Origin: Polaromonas sp.
Lineage (GTDB): Bacteria > Pseudomonadota > Gammaproteobacteria > Burkholderiales > Burkholderiaceae_C
Direction of reading: 5' to 3'
DNA: 36,120 bases
Assembly: GCA_013297865.1 (NCBI GenBank)
Contig: JAAFIP010000014.1
Span: forward strand, 63,819 to 99,938
Positions 6,376 through 14,739 of the stretch are shown here, piece after piece; position 1 is the stretch's first letter, and the number at the start of each line of letters is the position of its first letter. The translations under genes and the position numbers were made by a program. A model generated the notes under the pieces. The model made no database searches. It worked only from the letters and a program-made list of their open reading frames with translations, and had not been told where the DNA came from.

Positions 6376-7049
6376 GCAGCGCCTGGCTGCCGCAAGGCAC
6401 GGTGTATGGCAGCTTGATGAATTTTGCTGACGAGCATGTGGCTTTGGCAGCGCAGATGACCACAGCGCCCTACAAGGCTGCACCACAGGCCCCCGTACTC
6501 TACATCAAAACCGCCAACACCTTCAGTGCACACGGCAGTGCTATTGCACTGCCTGCGCAGGTGCAGCGGGTGGCTGTGCGGGCCACGGTAGGCCTTATTT
6601 TTAAGCCAAATAGCCTTCAAGCCCAACAGAATATCGCGGGAGCAGCTATTATTAATGTAGCGTCTGCGGTGTTGATTAGTGACCTGGCGATTCCCCATGA
6701 CAGCTTTTACCGGCCGCCTGTCAAGTTCCATTGCGTGGATGGTTTTTTGTGTGCTGGCCAGCTGCCTCATGCAGTGCAGGGCCTCGCCTGGCTGGATGAC
6801 CTCGCCATTACAGTGCGTATCAATGGTGTGCAGGTGCAACGCTTTAGCACGGCAGACATGGTGCGCCGTGCCGCGCAGCTGGTGGCGGATGTGGCCGAGT
6901 TTATTGATCTGCAGTCGGGCGATGTGCTGATGATGGGCAGCCCCTTTCACGCGCCGCTAGCGCAAGCGGGCGATGTGGTGGAGATCAGCGCACCGGGCTT
7001 TGCGCCGCTGCGCCACACGCTGGTGGCGCAAATTGGGGAGTGCGTATGA
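6372..7049 (+). CDS. hpaG1: HpaG1, fumarylacetoacetase-fold decarboxylase/isomerase subunit (N-terminal half of HpaG)
   Basis: 225 residues of the fumarylacetoacetase (FAH) fold, corresponding to the first half of enterobacterial HpaG. HpaG decarboxylates 5-oxopent-3-ene-1,2,5-tricarboxylate and isomerises the product 2-hydroxyhepta-2,4-dienedioate. Family sequence includes VYGSLMNF near the start, APVLYIKTANTF at about 40-51, ADMVRRAAQLVADVAEFIDLQSGDVLMMGSP and a C-terminal AGDVVEISAPGF. A dispersed repeat (6591-6662) is inserted in frame at about residues 74-97 (GLIFKPNSLQAQQNIAGAA), in a region where relatives have shorter sequence. Start and stop overlap hpaR and hpaG2 by ATGA, so the three are translationally coupled. 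Whether the insertion leaves the enzyme active cannot be told. Confidence 0.85.
   Translation: MSSAWLPQGTVYGSLMNFADEHVALAAQMTTAPYKAAPQAPVLYIKTANTFSAHGSAIALPAQVQRVAVRATVGLIFKPNSLQAQQNIAGAAIINVASAVLISDLAIPHDSFYRPPVKFHCVDGFLCAGQLPHAVQGLAWLDDLAITVRINGVQVQRFSTADMVRRAAQLVADVAEFIDLQSGDVLMMGSPFHAPLAQAGDVVEISAPGFAPLRHTLVAQIGECV
6591..6662 (-). repeat. Dispersed repeat copy 2, in frame inside hpaG1
   Basis: Contains AATATCGCGGGAGCAGCTAT (6630-6649) and the distal part GGCCTTATTTTTAAGCCAAA. It lies in opposite orientation relative to the host gene compared with copies 1 and 6, yet is still open in the reading frame. Confidence 0.85.
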
Positions 7050-7864
7050 AGCACGCCCGCGTCATCTACCAAGGCCGCAGCATGAGCGCGGTGGAGAGCG
7101 ACGGCGCACTGCTGCTGGAAAGCGGCCAGCGTGTGGATTTTGATACCGTCACTTGGCTGCCGCCTTTGGCTGACGTACCGCGCCCGCGTACCATTCTGGC
7201 CCTGGGCCTGAACTACGCTGACCACGCCAAAGAGCTGGCCTTCAAAGCGCCCGACGAGCCACTGGCCTTTGTCAAAGGCCAAAGCAGTTTGATCGGCCAC
7301 CGCGCGCAAACCGTCCGCCCGGTGGGCGTGCAGATGATGCACTATGAATGCGAGCTGGCGGTGGTGATCGGCCGCACCGCCAAGCTTGTAAAGAAAGCCG
7401 ATGCCTACGACATCATCACAGGCTACACCGTGGCCAACGACTACGCCATCCGCGACTATCTGGAGAACTGGTACCGCCCTAACTTAAAAGTCAAAGGTCG
7501 CCCCAGCTGCACGCCGATTGGGCCGTGGCTGGTGGACGCTGCAGATATTGCAGACCCGATGCAGCTGGCTTTGCAAACCACCGTCAACGGCAAGGTGACC
7601 CAAAGCGGTAACACCCGCGATATGATTTTTGATGTGCCTACGCTCATTGAATACTTCAGCAGTTTTATGACGCTGCAGCCTGGCGACGTGATTTTGACCG
7701 GCACACCCGATGGGGTGGTGGATTGCAAGGTGGGGGACGTGGTTGTGACTTCTATCGAAAGTATTGGTGCGCTGGAGAACAGTATCTGCGCTCCAAGCAC
7801 GCTATTGGGGTCAGAGCCCAATTTCGTACAGCACCTTGAGTCCCCGAAAAGAGCCTCGTCCTGA
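7046..7864 (+). CDS. hpaG2: HpaG2, fumarylacetoacetase-fold isomerase/decarboxylase subunit (C-terminal half of HpaG)
   Basis: 272 residues of the FAH fold with metal ligands of the family: the ExE pair in YECELAVVIG at about 109-118 and Asp in VANDYAIRD at about 145-153. Other family features are LGLNYADHAKELA and QPGDVILTGTPDGV. It is the partner of HpaG1 in converting the ring-cleavage product. The ATG at 7046 overlaps the hpaG1 stop. The last 20-25 residues, from about CAPSTLLGSEPNFVQ onward, are encoded by an inverted repeat (7805-7882) and do not resemble the family, where proteins end soon after the ...GIGxLEN region. The tail is thus acquired, and the stop codon itself lies at the repeat boundary. 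Confidence 0.88.
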   Translation: MKHARVIYQGRSMSAVESDGALLLESGQRVDFDTVTWLPPLADVPRPRTILALGLNYADHAKELAFKAPDEPLAFVKGQSSLIGHRAQTVRPVGVQMMHYECELAVVIGRTAKLVKKADAYDIITGYTVANDYAIRDYLENWYRPNLKVKGRPSCTPIGPWLVDAADIADPMQLALQTTVNGKVTQSGNTRDMIFDVPTLIEYFSSFMTLQPGDVILTGTPDGVVDCKVGDVVVTSIESIGALENSICAPSTLLGSEPNFVQHLESPKRASS

Positions 7865-7882
7865 ATTGGGATCTGACCCCAA
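7805..7882. repeat. REP-like inverted repeat at the end of hpaG2
   Basis: TTGGGGTCAGAGCCCAATT (7805-7823) and AATTGGGATCTGACCCCAA (7864-7882) are inverted copies with one mismatch, separated by 40 bp. Repeats of the type GGGGTCAGATCCCAATT are, to my knowledge, widespread in betaproteobacteria near REP-associated tyrosine transposases, but no such transposase is in the window. Confidence 0.85.
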
Positions 7883-7909
7883 AAGCTTGTCACTCACTAC
7901 GAACTCCTT

Positions 7910-9379
7910 ATGCAAATCAACCACCTTATCAACGGCAAATCTGTCACCAGCGCTACCAGCTTCGACACTATCAACCCCGCCACCCAAGAGGTATTGGCCC
8001 AGGTAGCCGCAGGCGGCGAACAAGAAGTGAACGCCGCCGTAGCCGCCGCCAAAGCCGCCTTCCCCGCCTGGGCCGCCACGCCACCCGCAGCCCGCGCCAG
8101 GATCATGCGCAAGCTGGGCGATTTGATCGTCGCGCATGTGCCCGAGATTGCGCAGACAGAGACCAACGACTGCGGGCAGGTCATCGCGCAAACGGGCAAA
8201 CAGCTGATCCCGCGCGCGGCGGACAACTTTTATTATTTTGCTGAGATGTGCACCCGCGTGGACGGCCACACCTACCCGACTGAAACCCACCTGAACTACA
8301 CCCTGTTCCACCCCGTGGGCGTGTGCGCACTGGTCAGCCCCTGGAACGTGCCGTTCATGACGGCCACTTGGAAGACCGCGCCCTGTCTGGCTTTTGGCAA
8401 CACGGCAGTATTGAAGATGAGCGAGCTGTCCCCCATGAGCGCCGCCCGCTTGGGCGAGCTGGCACTGGAGGCAGGCGTGCCGCCTGGTGTGCTCAACATC
8501 GTGCACGGCACCGGTAAAGACGCCGGCGAGCCGCTATGCCGCCACCCCGACGTGCGCGCCATCTCGTTCACGGGAAGCACTGTCACGGGTAACCGCATCG
8601 TGCAGTCGGCAGGACTCAAGAAGTTCAGCATGGAGCTGGGCGGCAAGTCGCCCTTCGTGGTGTTTGAAGACGCGAATTTAGACAGAGCCATGGACGCCGC
8701 CGTCTTCATGATCTTCAGCAACAACGGTGAGCGCTGCACAGCAGGCAGCCGCATCTTGGTGCAAGAGAGCATCTACAAAGATTTTGCTGCCAAGTTTGCT
8801 GCGCGTGCCATGAAGATCGCCGTGGGCGACCCGCTGGATGACAAGACGATCATCGGCCCGATGATCAGCCAGGCGCACTTGGCCAAGGTGCGCGGCTATA
8901 TTGAACTCGGCCAAAAAGAAGGTGCCAGCATGCTCTGCGGCGGTGTGGGCCAACCTTCTTATGCAAATGCCTTGCCCGAGCGCGTGAAGCAAGGCAACTA
9001 CGTTTGGCCCACCGTATTCGCCGACGTAGACAACCGCATGAAAATCGCGCAAGACGAAATCTTCGGCCCCGTGGCCTGCCTCATCCCTTTCAAAGACGAG
9101 GCACACGCCGTGCAGCTGGCCAATGACATCCAATATGGCCTGAGTAGCTACGTGTGGACAGAAAACCTAGGCCGCGCCCACCGCGTCGCCGCGCAGATTG
9201 AGGCCGGCATGTGCTTCGTCAACAGCCAAAACGTGCGCGATCTGCGCCAGCCCTTCGGCGGCACCAAGGCCAGCGGCACGGGGCGCGAGGGCGGCACCTG
9301 GAGCTACGAGGTGTTTTGCGAGCCGAAGAATGTATGCGTTAGTATGGGCAGTCACCACATCCCACACTGGGGAGTTTGA
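7910..9379 (+). CDS. hpaE: 5-carboxymethyl-2-hydroxymuconate semialdehyde dehydrogenase HpaE
   Basis: 489 residues, a typical NAD-dependent aldehyde dehydrogenase. It oxidises the semialdehyde formed by HpaD to 5-carboxymethyl-2-hydroxymuconate. Visible are SPWNVPFMTATWKTAPCLAFG (substrate/cofactor region at about 142), the Rossmann FTGSTVTGNRI, the catalytic Glu in MELGGKSP, and the catalytic Cys in NNGERCTAGSRI. The ATG at 7910 follows ACTCCTT weakly matching a ribosome binding site and gives MQINHLINGK, the family start. The 45-bp gap to hpaG2 is occupied by the REP-like repeat arm. Confidence 0.93.
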   Translation: MQINHLINGKSVTSATSFDTINPATQEVLAQVAAGGEQEVNAAVAAAKAAFPAWAATPPAARARIMRKLGDLIVAHVPEIAQTETNDCGQVIAQTGKQLIPRAADNFYYFAEMCTRVDGHTYPTETHLNYTLFHPVGVCALVSPWNVPFMTATWKTAPCLAFGNTAVLKMSELSPMSAARLGELALEAGVPPGVLNIVHGTGKDAGEPLCRHPDVRAISFTGSTVTGNRIVQSAGLKKFSMELGGKSPFVVFEDANLDRAMDAAVFMIFSNNGERCTAGSRILVQESIYKDFAAKFAARAMKIAVGDPLDDKTIIGPMISQAHLAKVRGYIELGQKEGASMLCGGVGQPSYANALPERVKQGNYVWPTVFADVDNRMKIAQDEIFGPVACLIPFKDEAHAVQLANDIQYGLSSYVWTENLGRAHRVAAQIEAGMCFVNSQNVRDLRQPFGGTKASGTGREGGTWSYEVFCEPKNVCVSMGSHHIPHWGV

Positions 9380-9416
9380 ACCATGGGAACCCTCGACATC
9401 AATGGAGACGCTCGCT

Positions 9417-10283
9417 ATGGGTAAGCTCGCACTCGCCGCCAAAATCACGCATGTGCCGTCGATGTACCTGTGCGAATTCCCCGGCCCCAACTTTGGCAAA
9501 CGTGACGCCGCCATTGCGGGGCATAAAGAGATTGACCGCCGCTGCCGCGCGCTGGGTGTGGACACCATCGTGGTGTTTGACGTGCACTGGCAAGTCAACA
9601 GCGAATACCACATCAACTGCGGCCCAGCCTTCAAAGGCGTGTACACCAGCAACGAGCTGCCGCACTTCATCAAAAACATGCCGTATCAATACCCCGGCAA
9701 CCCGGCGCTGGGTCACTTGATCGCCGACAGGGCCAACGCCATGGGCATCAAAAGCCGCGCCCACAGCGACACCACGCTGGAGCTTGAATACGGCACTCTG
9801 GTGCCCATGCGCTACATGAACGCTGATCAGCACTACAAGGTGATCTGCGTCAGCGCCTGGTGCGACTGGCACGACCTGACCGAGAGCGGCCAGTTTGGTC
9901 TGGCCGTGCGCCGTGCGATTGAAGAGCAGTATGACGGCACCGTGGCCATCTTTGCCAGCGGCAGCTTAAGCCACCACTTTGCCGACAATGGCCGCGCACC
10001 CGAGTTTGCCTTCAAAACCTACAACGCATTTTTAGAACAGGTCGATCACAAAGTAGTAGAGCTGTGGGAAAAGGGCGACTGGAAAACCTTTATCGACATG
10101 CTGCCCATGTACAACGAAAAATGCTATGGCGAAGGCGACATGCACGACACCGCCATGTTGCTGGGCGCGCTAGGCTGGACAGACTACAGCGCGCCGGTAG
10201 AAGTGATTACGCCCTACTTTGGCAGCAGTGGTACGGGGCAGATCAATGCCATCTTTCCGGTGACCCCATTAAAGAAGAGCTGA
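9417..10283 (+). CDS. hpaD: 3,4-dihydroxyphenylacetate 2,3-dioxygenase HpaD (LigB-type)
   Basis: 288 residues matching the class III extradiol (LigB superfamily) HpaD that cleaves the homoprotocatechuate ring. Start MGKLALAAKITHVPSMY matches the family; the His in ITHVP and the DVHW motif are iron-ligand/active-site positions. GVYTSNELPHFI, LEYGTLVPMRYMN, FASGSLSHHF and CYGEGDMHDTAMLLGALGW are all characteristic. I chose ATG 9417 because GGAGA (9404-9408) lies 8 nt upstream; an in-frame ATG at 9402 would overlap that site. The gap to hpaE is 37 bp. Confidence 0.93.
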   Translation: MGKLALAAKITHVPSMYLCEFPGPNFGKRDAAIAGHKEIDRRCRALGVDTIVVFDVHWQVNSEYHINCGPAFKGVYTSNELPHFIKNMPYQYPGNPALGHLIADRANAMGIKSRAHSDTTLELEYGTLVPMRYMNADQHYKVICVSAWCDWHDLTESGQFGLAVRRAIEEQYDGTVAIFASGSLSHHFADNGRAPEFAFKTYNAFLEQVDHKVVELWEKGDWKTFIDMLPMYNEKCYGEGDMHDTAMLLGALGWTDYSAPVEVITPYFGSSGTGQINAIFPVTPLKKS

Positions 10284-10286
10284 GCC

Positions 10287-10721
10287 ATGCCGCATCTTGT
10301 GATTTACTACACCGCCAATCTTGAACCCAAGCTGGACATGACAGCGCTGTGCCGCCATATGGCCGATGCGATGCTAGCGGTGCGGGATGAGAACGGCAAG
10401 CAGGTGTTTCCCACCGGGGGAACGCGGGTGTTGGCCTACCCTGCGCCGCATTTTGCCGTGGCCGATGGTGGCGCTACCGGGCAGGCCGCGGGCGGCTCGG
10501 GGGACTACAGCTTTGTCTATATGAATCTGCGCATCGGCAAGGGGCGCACCGCCACCACCCACCAGATTGCGGGGCAGGCCCTGTCGGCCGCAGCCCGGGC
10601 CCAGTTTGCCAGGCTGCTGGGCAGCGAGCACATGGGGCTGACGGTGCAGATTGATGAAGGGCATGAAGTGTTTGATGCCAAGCACAGCACGCTGCACCCG
10701 CTGTTTAACAAGGCGGCCTGA
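10287..10721 (+). CDS. hpaF: 5-carboxymethyl-2-hydroxymuconate isomerase HpaF
   Basis: 144 residues of the tautomerase superfamily, starting MPHLVIYYTANL with the catalytic Pro next to the initiator Met. HpaF isomerises 5-carboxymethyl-2-hydroxymuconate to the 2-oxo form before decarboxylation by HpaG. It is longer than enterobacterial HpaF (about 126), the difference coming from a Gly/Ala-rich loop (DGGATGQAAGGSGDY) at about 59-73. SFVYMNLRIGKGR and the C-terminal HSTLHPLF follow. It starts 3 bp after the hpaD stop and its stop overlaps the hpaH start (TGATG). Confidence 0.9.
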   Translation: MPHLVIYYTANLEPKLDMTALCRHMADAMLAVRDENGKQVFPTGGTRVLAYPAPHFAVADGGATGQAAGGSGDYSFVYMNLRIGKGRTATTHQIAGQALSAAARAQFARLLGSEHMGLTVQIDEGHEVFDAKHSTLHPLFNKAA

Positions 10722-11536
10722 TGCTGAACGACACCACCATCGCCCAACTGGCCGCTGAGCTGGCGCAGTCCCAGCGCACGCGCGTGCAGGTGGAGCATTT
10801 TTCCAAACGCTATCCGCAGATGACGGTGGAGGACGGCTACCGCATTGCACGTGCATGGGTGCAGCAGCAGATTGCACAGGGCAGCCAGGTGATTGGCCAC
10901 AAAATCGGCCTGACCTCGCGCGCGATGCAGGTGTCTAGCCAGATCGACGAGCCCGACTACGGCACCCTGCTTGACCATATGCGCTACACCTGCACGCCAG
11001 GCCAGGTGCTGCAGATTCCTGTGCAGCACTTCATCGCACCGCGTGTGGAGGTGGAGCTGGCCTTTGTGCTCAAAGCGCCGCTGCACGGCCCGGGCATTAG
11101 CGTGCAGGATGTCTTGCGCGCCACTGACTATGTGACACCCGCGATTGAGGTTATCGATGCGCGCATCGAACAGTTTGACCGGCACACTAAAGCTGCGCGC
11201 AAAGTGTTTGACACCATCAGCGACAACGCGGCCAATGCAGGCATCGTGCTGGGCGCGGGCCGTGCAGACCCGTTGACGACCGACCTGCCCTGGTGCGGCG
11301 CGGTTTTGCGGCTCAATGGCGTGGTGGAAGAAACTGGCCTGGCCGCAGGTGTGCAAGGCCACCCGGCGATCGGCGTGGCGTGGCTGGCCAACAAGCTCGC
11401 GCCCTGGGGCGAGCACCTGGCCGCCGGCGAGATTGTGCTGGCCGGCTCATTCACCAAGCCCGTGCCTGCCAAGGCAGGTGATCATTTCAGCGCAGACTAT
11501 GGCCCGCTAGGCCAGCTGCAATTTCAGTTTGTCTAA
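10721..11536 (+). CDS. hpaH: 2-oxohept-4-ene-1,7-dioate hydratase HpaH
   Basis: 271 residues of the MhpD/HpaH hydratase family, which adds water to 2-oxohept-4-ene-1,7-dioate to give 4-hydroxy-2-oxoheptane-1,7-dioate. Typical stretches are VEDGYRIARAWV at about 36-47, VIGHKIGLTSRAMQ, the ExE-type metal site in PRVEVELAFVL, TPAIEVIDARIE and FTKPVPAKAGDHFSADYGPLG near the end. Length agrees with E. coli HpaH (267). It is translationally coupled to hpaF. Confidence 0.92.
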   Translation: MLNDTTIAQLAAELAQSQRTRVQVEHFSKRYPQMTVEDGYRIARAWVQQQIAQGSQVIGHKIGLTSRAMQVSSQIDEPDYGTLLDHMRYTCTPGQVLQIPVQHFIAPRVEVELAFVLKAPLHGPGISVQDVLRATDYVTPAIEVIDARIEQFDRHTKAARKVFDTISDNAANAGIVLGAGRADPLTTDLPWCGAVLRLNGVVEETGLAAGVQGHPAIGVAWLANKLAPWGEHLAAGEIVLAGSFTKPVPAKAGDHFSADYGPLGQLQFQFV

Positions 11537-11548
11537 CAAGGATGCTCC

Positions 11549-12307
11549 ATGGCACAAGCAGATTTTCATCCCGATGAATGGAAGGCCCGCGTTGAGCTGG
11601 CGGCCTGCTACCGTATCTTCGCCATGCTTGGCTGGGCCGAGATGATCTACAACCACATCACCGTGCGCCTGCCGCACAGTGTGGCTGGCGACGCCAAGCA
11701 GTTTTTGATCAACCCCTTTGGCCTGCACTACAGCGAGGTCACCGCCAGCAATCTGGTCAAGATCGACACCACTGGCAACATCCTGCACCCGAGTGACTAC
11801 CCCGTCAATCCGGCAGGCTTCACCGTGCACGCGGCCATCCACAACGCACTGCCCGCTGCCCACTGCGTGATGCACACCCACACCACCACAGGCTCGGCCG
11901 TGGCCTGCACTGCCACTGGCCTGGCGCAGAACAATTTTTATTCCGCCCAGTTGCACAACCAGGTGGCCTACCATGACTTTGAAGGCATCACCGTCCACGC
12001 CGATGAAGCGCCGCGCCTGCTCAAGGCCATTGGCGACAAGCCGCTGGTGATTCTGCGCAACCACGGCCTGCTGGCCTGGGGCGCTGCATTGCCGATGACC
12101 TTTGTGCGGCTGTGGACCCTGCAGCGCGCCTGCGATGTGCAGTGCATGCAGGCTTCCCTGGGGCCTGCCATTGCGGTACCCGACCATGTGGCCGAGCGCG
12201 CCTCGCGCGACACCTTGCAGTTTGACGCCCGCTTTGGCGCGGGGCAGGATGTGCTCGACGCCATGCGCCGCCTGCTGGACAAGGCCAATCCTGGTTACGC
12301 TATCTAG
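11549..12307 (+). CDS. Class II aldolase/adducin family protein in the hpa operon
   Basis: 252 residues with the class II aldolase/adducin fold. The zinc ligands are visible as HTHTTTG (two His, about 110-116) and the third His in VILRNHGLLAWG (about 168-179). The position of the catalytic Glu of fuculose-phosphate aldolase appears as NPAGFTVHAAIH, without the Glu, as in many adducin-type members, so it may not act as a classic aldolase. The gene starts 12 bp after hpaH with AAGGA as ribosome binding site. It occupies the position where an aldolase for the HpaH product is needed, and no HpaI (HpcH/HpaI family) is present in the window. A role at that step is inference from position only. Confidence 0.85.
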   Translation: MAQADFHPDEWKARVELAACYRIFAMLGWAEMIYNHITVRLPHSVAGDAKQFLINPFGLHYSEVTASNLVKIDTTGNILHPSDYPVNPAGFTVHAAIHNALPAAHCVMHTHTTTGSAVACTATGLAQNNFYSAQLHNQVAYHDFEGITVHADEAPRLLKAIGDKPLVILRNHGLLAWGAALPMTFVRLWTLQRACDVQCMQASLGPAIAVPDHVAERASRDTLQFDARFGAGQDVLDAMRRLLDKANPGYAI

Positions 12308-12315
12308 GCCATTAA

Positions 12316-12384
12316 CACTATGAATTTAATAGCTGCTCCCGTGATATTCTATTGGCCTGCAGCCCTAAAACCTTTATAAATAAG
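12316..12384 (+). repeat. Dispersed repeat copy 3, intergenic
   Basis: ATAGCTGCTCCCGTGATATTC at about 12329-12349 preceded by ACTATGAATTTA and followed by TATTGGCCTGCAGCCC and an A/T-rich end. It fills the 79-bp gap between the aldolase-like gene and the reductase gene and ends at the next ribosome binding region. Confidence 0.85.
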
Positions 12385-12386
12385 CC

Positions 12387-13388
12387 ATGTCCATGCACAA
12401 AATAGCGATTGTCGGCGCCGGTGCCATCGGTGGCTGGTTGGGCTGCCAGCTCGGCCAAGTTGCAGGCGTGCAAATCAGCGCCCTGGCCCGCAATACCACA
12501 CTGCACGCACTGCAAAGCCAGGGCTTGCAGCTGCAGCGCAAAGACGCCAGTGGCGCAGCACAGAGCCTGCACACCACCGTCAGGGCGTCTGACCGTGCCG
12601 CAGATCTGGGCGTGCAAGACCTGGTGATTCTGAGCGTGAAGGGCCCGGCCCTGCGCGAGGTGGCGCCCCAGATACAGGCACTGATTGGCAAAGACACGGT
12701 GGTGCTCAGCGCCATGAACGGCGTGCCATGGTGGTTTCTGCATGGTTTTGGTGGAGCACAGGCCGACCAGCGTCTGCACAGCGTGGACGCCAGCGGCGAG
12801 ATCGCGCAGCACATCGCTGCGCAGCACATCGTTGGCAGCGTGGTGCATGCCAGCTGCTCCACCAATGCGCCCGGCGTGGTGCAGCACCATTTTGGCAATG
12901 GCATCATCATTGGCGAGCCTTCCGGCCAGGCCACTGCGCGCGTGCAGGCTGTGCTGGCCCTGCTGCAGCAAGCGGGCCTGCAAGCCACGCTGTCACCGCA
13001 GATTCAGCGCGACATCTGGTACAAGCTGTGGGGCAATATGACGATGAACCCGATCAGTGCCATCACTGGCGCAACGACCGACCGCATTCTGGACGACGAC
13101 CTGGTGCGCAGCTTTGTCTCGCAGATCATGCTGGAAGCCAAGGCTATCGGTGCGCAGATCGGTATCCCGATTGATCAACAGCCCGATGACCGCCACGCAG
13201 TCACGCGCAAGCTTGGCGCATTCAAAACCTCGATGCTGCAGGATGTGGAAGCCCACAAGCCTGTCGAGCTGGACGCACTGGTAGGCGCAGTGCAGGAGCT
13301 GGGCCGCCTGACCCAGACACCCACGCCGTATGCCGACGCCCTGCTGGGCCTGGCGCGGCTGCATGCACGGGTGCGGGGGCTGTATTGA
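12387..13388 (+). CDS. Ketopantoate reductase (PanE/ApbA) family oxidoreductase
   Basis: 333 residues. The N-terminus MHKIAIVGAGAIGGWLG is a Rossmann NADP-binding motif (GxGxxG at about 10-15). The middle contains LVILSVKGPAL and MNGVPWWF, and the C-terminal all-helical domain contains WYKLWGNMTMNPISAITGA, the signature region of the 2-dehydropantoate 2-reductase family. This family also holds paralogues with other 2-oxo-acid substrates. Being last in the hpa run, 79 bp after the aldolase-like gene, it may act on a pathway-related oxo acid rather than in pantothenate synthesis; substrate cannot be read from sequence. Confidence 0.85.
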   Translation: MSMHKIAIVGAGAIGGWLGCQLGQVAGVQISALARNTTLHALQSQGLQLQRKDASGAAQSLHTTVRASDRAADLGVQDLVILSVKGPALREVAPQIQALIGKDTVVLSAMNGVPWWFLHGFGGAQADQRLHSVDASGEIAQHIAAQHIVGSVVHASCSTNAPGVVQHHFGNGIIIGEPSGQATARVQAVLALLQQAGLQATLSPQIQRDIWYKLWGNMTMNPISAITGATTDRILDDDLVRSFVSQIMLEAKAIGAQIGIPIDQQPDDRHAVTRKLGAFKTSMLQDVEAHKPVELDALVGAVQELGRLTQTPTPYADALLGLARLHARVRGLY

Positions 13389-13397
13389 GCCGCTCTG

Positions 13398-14237
13398 CTA
13401 AGTCGTATGGATTTTTTGCCACTGCTTGGGCGTGATGCCAAGCGAGCCTTTGAAGCGGCGAATCATATGGCTTTGATCGGCAAAGCCGCAGTCGCTGGCC
13501 ACATTGGCCGCTGAGTCTCCTGCGCTCAACCGCTGCTGCGCATGCCTGATGCGAAGGGTATTGAGATACGCATGCGGCGGTGAACCTGTAGCCTGGGTGA
13601 AGACGCGGTTAAGGTGAATACGCGATACGCCAGCAATATGGGCTAGCTCATCGGCGGTAATGTCTTGGGTGTAATGTGCCTGGATGTAATCTTGCACTTG
13701 GGCGATCCAGGGAGGTGTCTCGCTGTGCAGACTTTGCACAGCGCCGGTGCTGCCATGGCGAGAGAGAAGGTGAATCACACTGCTGGCCAGCAGGCTTTGC
13801 GCGCGCAAGCTCTCTTGGCTTTGCGCCATAGCCAAGAAGGCGCTTTGCAGATGCTGGGCGCAGATGACATCGTCTATCTTGGGTTGATTCACATAGCGCA
13901 GGGCACGATCCGCAAAATAATCTTTGCACCAATCGACCACAACCTCTTGCGGCACATAGACCATTTGGTAGCCAAAGCCGCTGTCATGGCCTGCCATACC
14001 ATCGTGTGCCACTTCCGGATTGAAAGCGACGATCTGGCCCGGTTGGCTGTGATGCAGGCTGCCTCTGGCGCGATAGCTTTGCACCCCGCTATGCGTCACG
14101 CCTATAGAAAATTCTGCATGGCTGTGGCGCTCGAATTTGTGGGCTAGAAAATGCGCTTGAAGCAGCTGCACGCCCGCAAGCGCGTTGGGAATGTAACGCG
14201 CCCAATCGCTGGCACTGTTAAAAACAGCCTGCCCCAT
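13398..14237 (-). CDS. AraC-family transcriptional regulator
   Basis: 279 residues. The N-terminal half is a cupin-type sensor domain (HSHAEFSIGVTHSG, PGQIVAFNPEVAHDG). The C-terminal 100 residues hold the two helix-turn-helix motifs of AraC regulators: ITADELAHIAGVSRIHLNRVFTQATG and NVASDCGFADQSHMIRRFKGSLGITPKQW. It is convergent to the reductase gene and divergent from the cupin gene (75 bp apart), which is its likeliest target. A role in hpa control, like HpaA, is possible but not shown. Confidence 0.88.
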   Translation of the reverse strand: MGQAVFNSASDWARYIPNALAGVQLLQAHFLAHKFERHSHAEFSIGVTHSGVQSYRARGSLHHSQPGQIVAFNPEVAHDGMAGHDSGFGYQMVYVPQEVVVDWCKDYFADRALRYVNQPKIDDVICAQHLQSAFLAMAQSQESLRAQSLLASSVIHLLSRHGSTGAVQSLHSETPPWIAQVQDYIQAHYTQDITADELAHIAGVSRIHLNRVFTQATGSPPHAYLNTLRIRHAQQRLSAGDSAANVASDCGFADQSHMIRRFKGSLGITPKQWQKIHTT

Positions 14238-14311
14238 GTTTCAAATGTCCAAGACGGTGAGCGGATTTGCAGAGATACTTGTCATATGTTCAATTATCAG
14301 GGATACAGCCT

Positions 14312-14674
14312 ATGACAACCGTTCAAAAAGAAGCCAATCTGAAGCAAAAATTAGGCTTGTTCAACTCGCATTGGTCACCCAAAACGGTGTCACTTTTTAA
14401 TGGCCACGATGTGATGGTGGCCAAGATCAAGGGTGAATACCATTGGCATGTACATCACGATACCGACGATTTTTTCTATGTGATCAGCGGCAGCATGCGC
14501 ATTGAGCTGCGTGATCAAACAATTCAATTGAACGAAGGTGATTTGTATGTGGTGCCCGTGGGTGTGGAGCATAAGCCTGTGGCCGATGAAGAGGCGCACA
14601 TTATGCTGATCGAGCGCTCTGGCACGCCAAACTCAGGCGATGCCGAAACTGCGGCAAAGCGCGAGTTTATTTAA
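14312..14674 (+). CDS. Small cupin-domain protein
   Basis: 120 residues forming one cupin barrel. Motif 1 HWHVHHDTDDFFYVISGSM and motif 2 GDLYVVPVGVEHKPVA give His/His/Glu-or-Asp/His type metal ligands. Start MTTVQKEANLK (14312) was preferred over an upstream ATG that adds 15 unrelated residues. Substrate unknown. It is divergent from the AraC gene and followed by a strong terminator. Confidence 0.85.
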   Translation: MTTVQKEANLKQKLGLFNSHWSPKTVSLFNGHDVMVAKIKGEYHWHVHHDTDDFFYVISGSMRIELRDQTIQLNEGDLYVVPVGVEHKPVADEEAHIMLIERSGTPNSGDAETAAKREFI

Positions 14675-14691
14675 ATGCCATTTCAATCGTG

Positions 14692-14719
14692 AAAAAGCCA
14701 CCGAACTCGGTGGCTTTTT
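14692..14719 (+). terminator. Rho-independent terminator (bidirectional)
   Basis: Stem AAAAAGCCACCG (14692-14703) pairs with CGGTGGCTTTTT (14708-14719), loop AACT. The A- and T-runs on both sides allow it to serve both the cupin gene and the convergent barstar gene. Confidence 0.9.
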
Positions 14720-14739
14720 AATCAGGCGCGATACAACAC

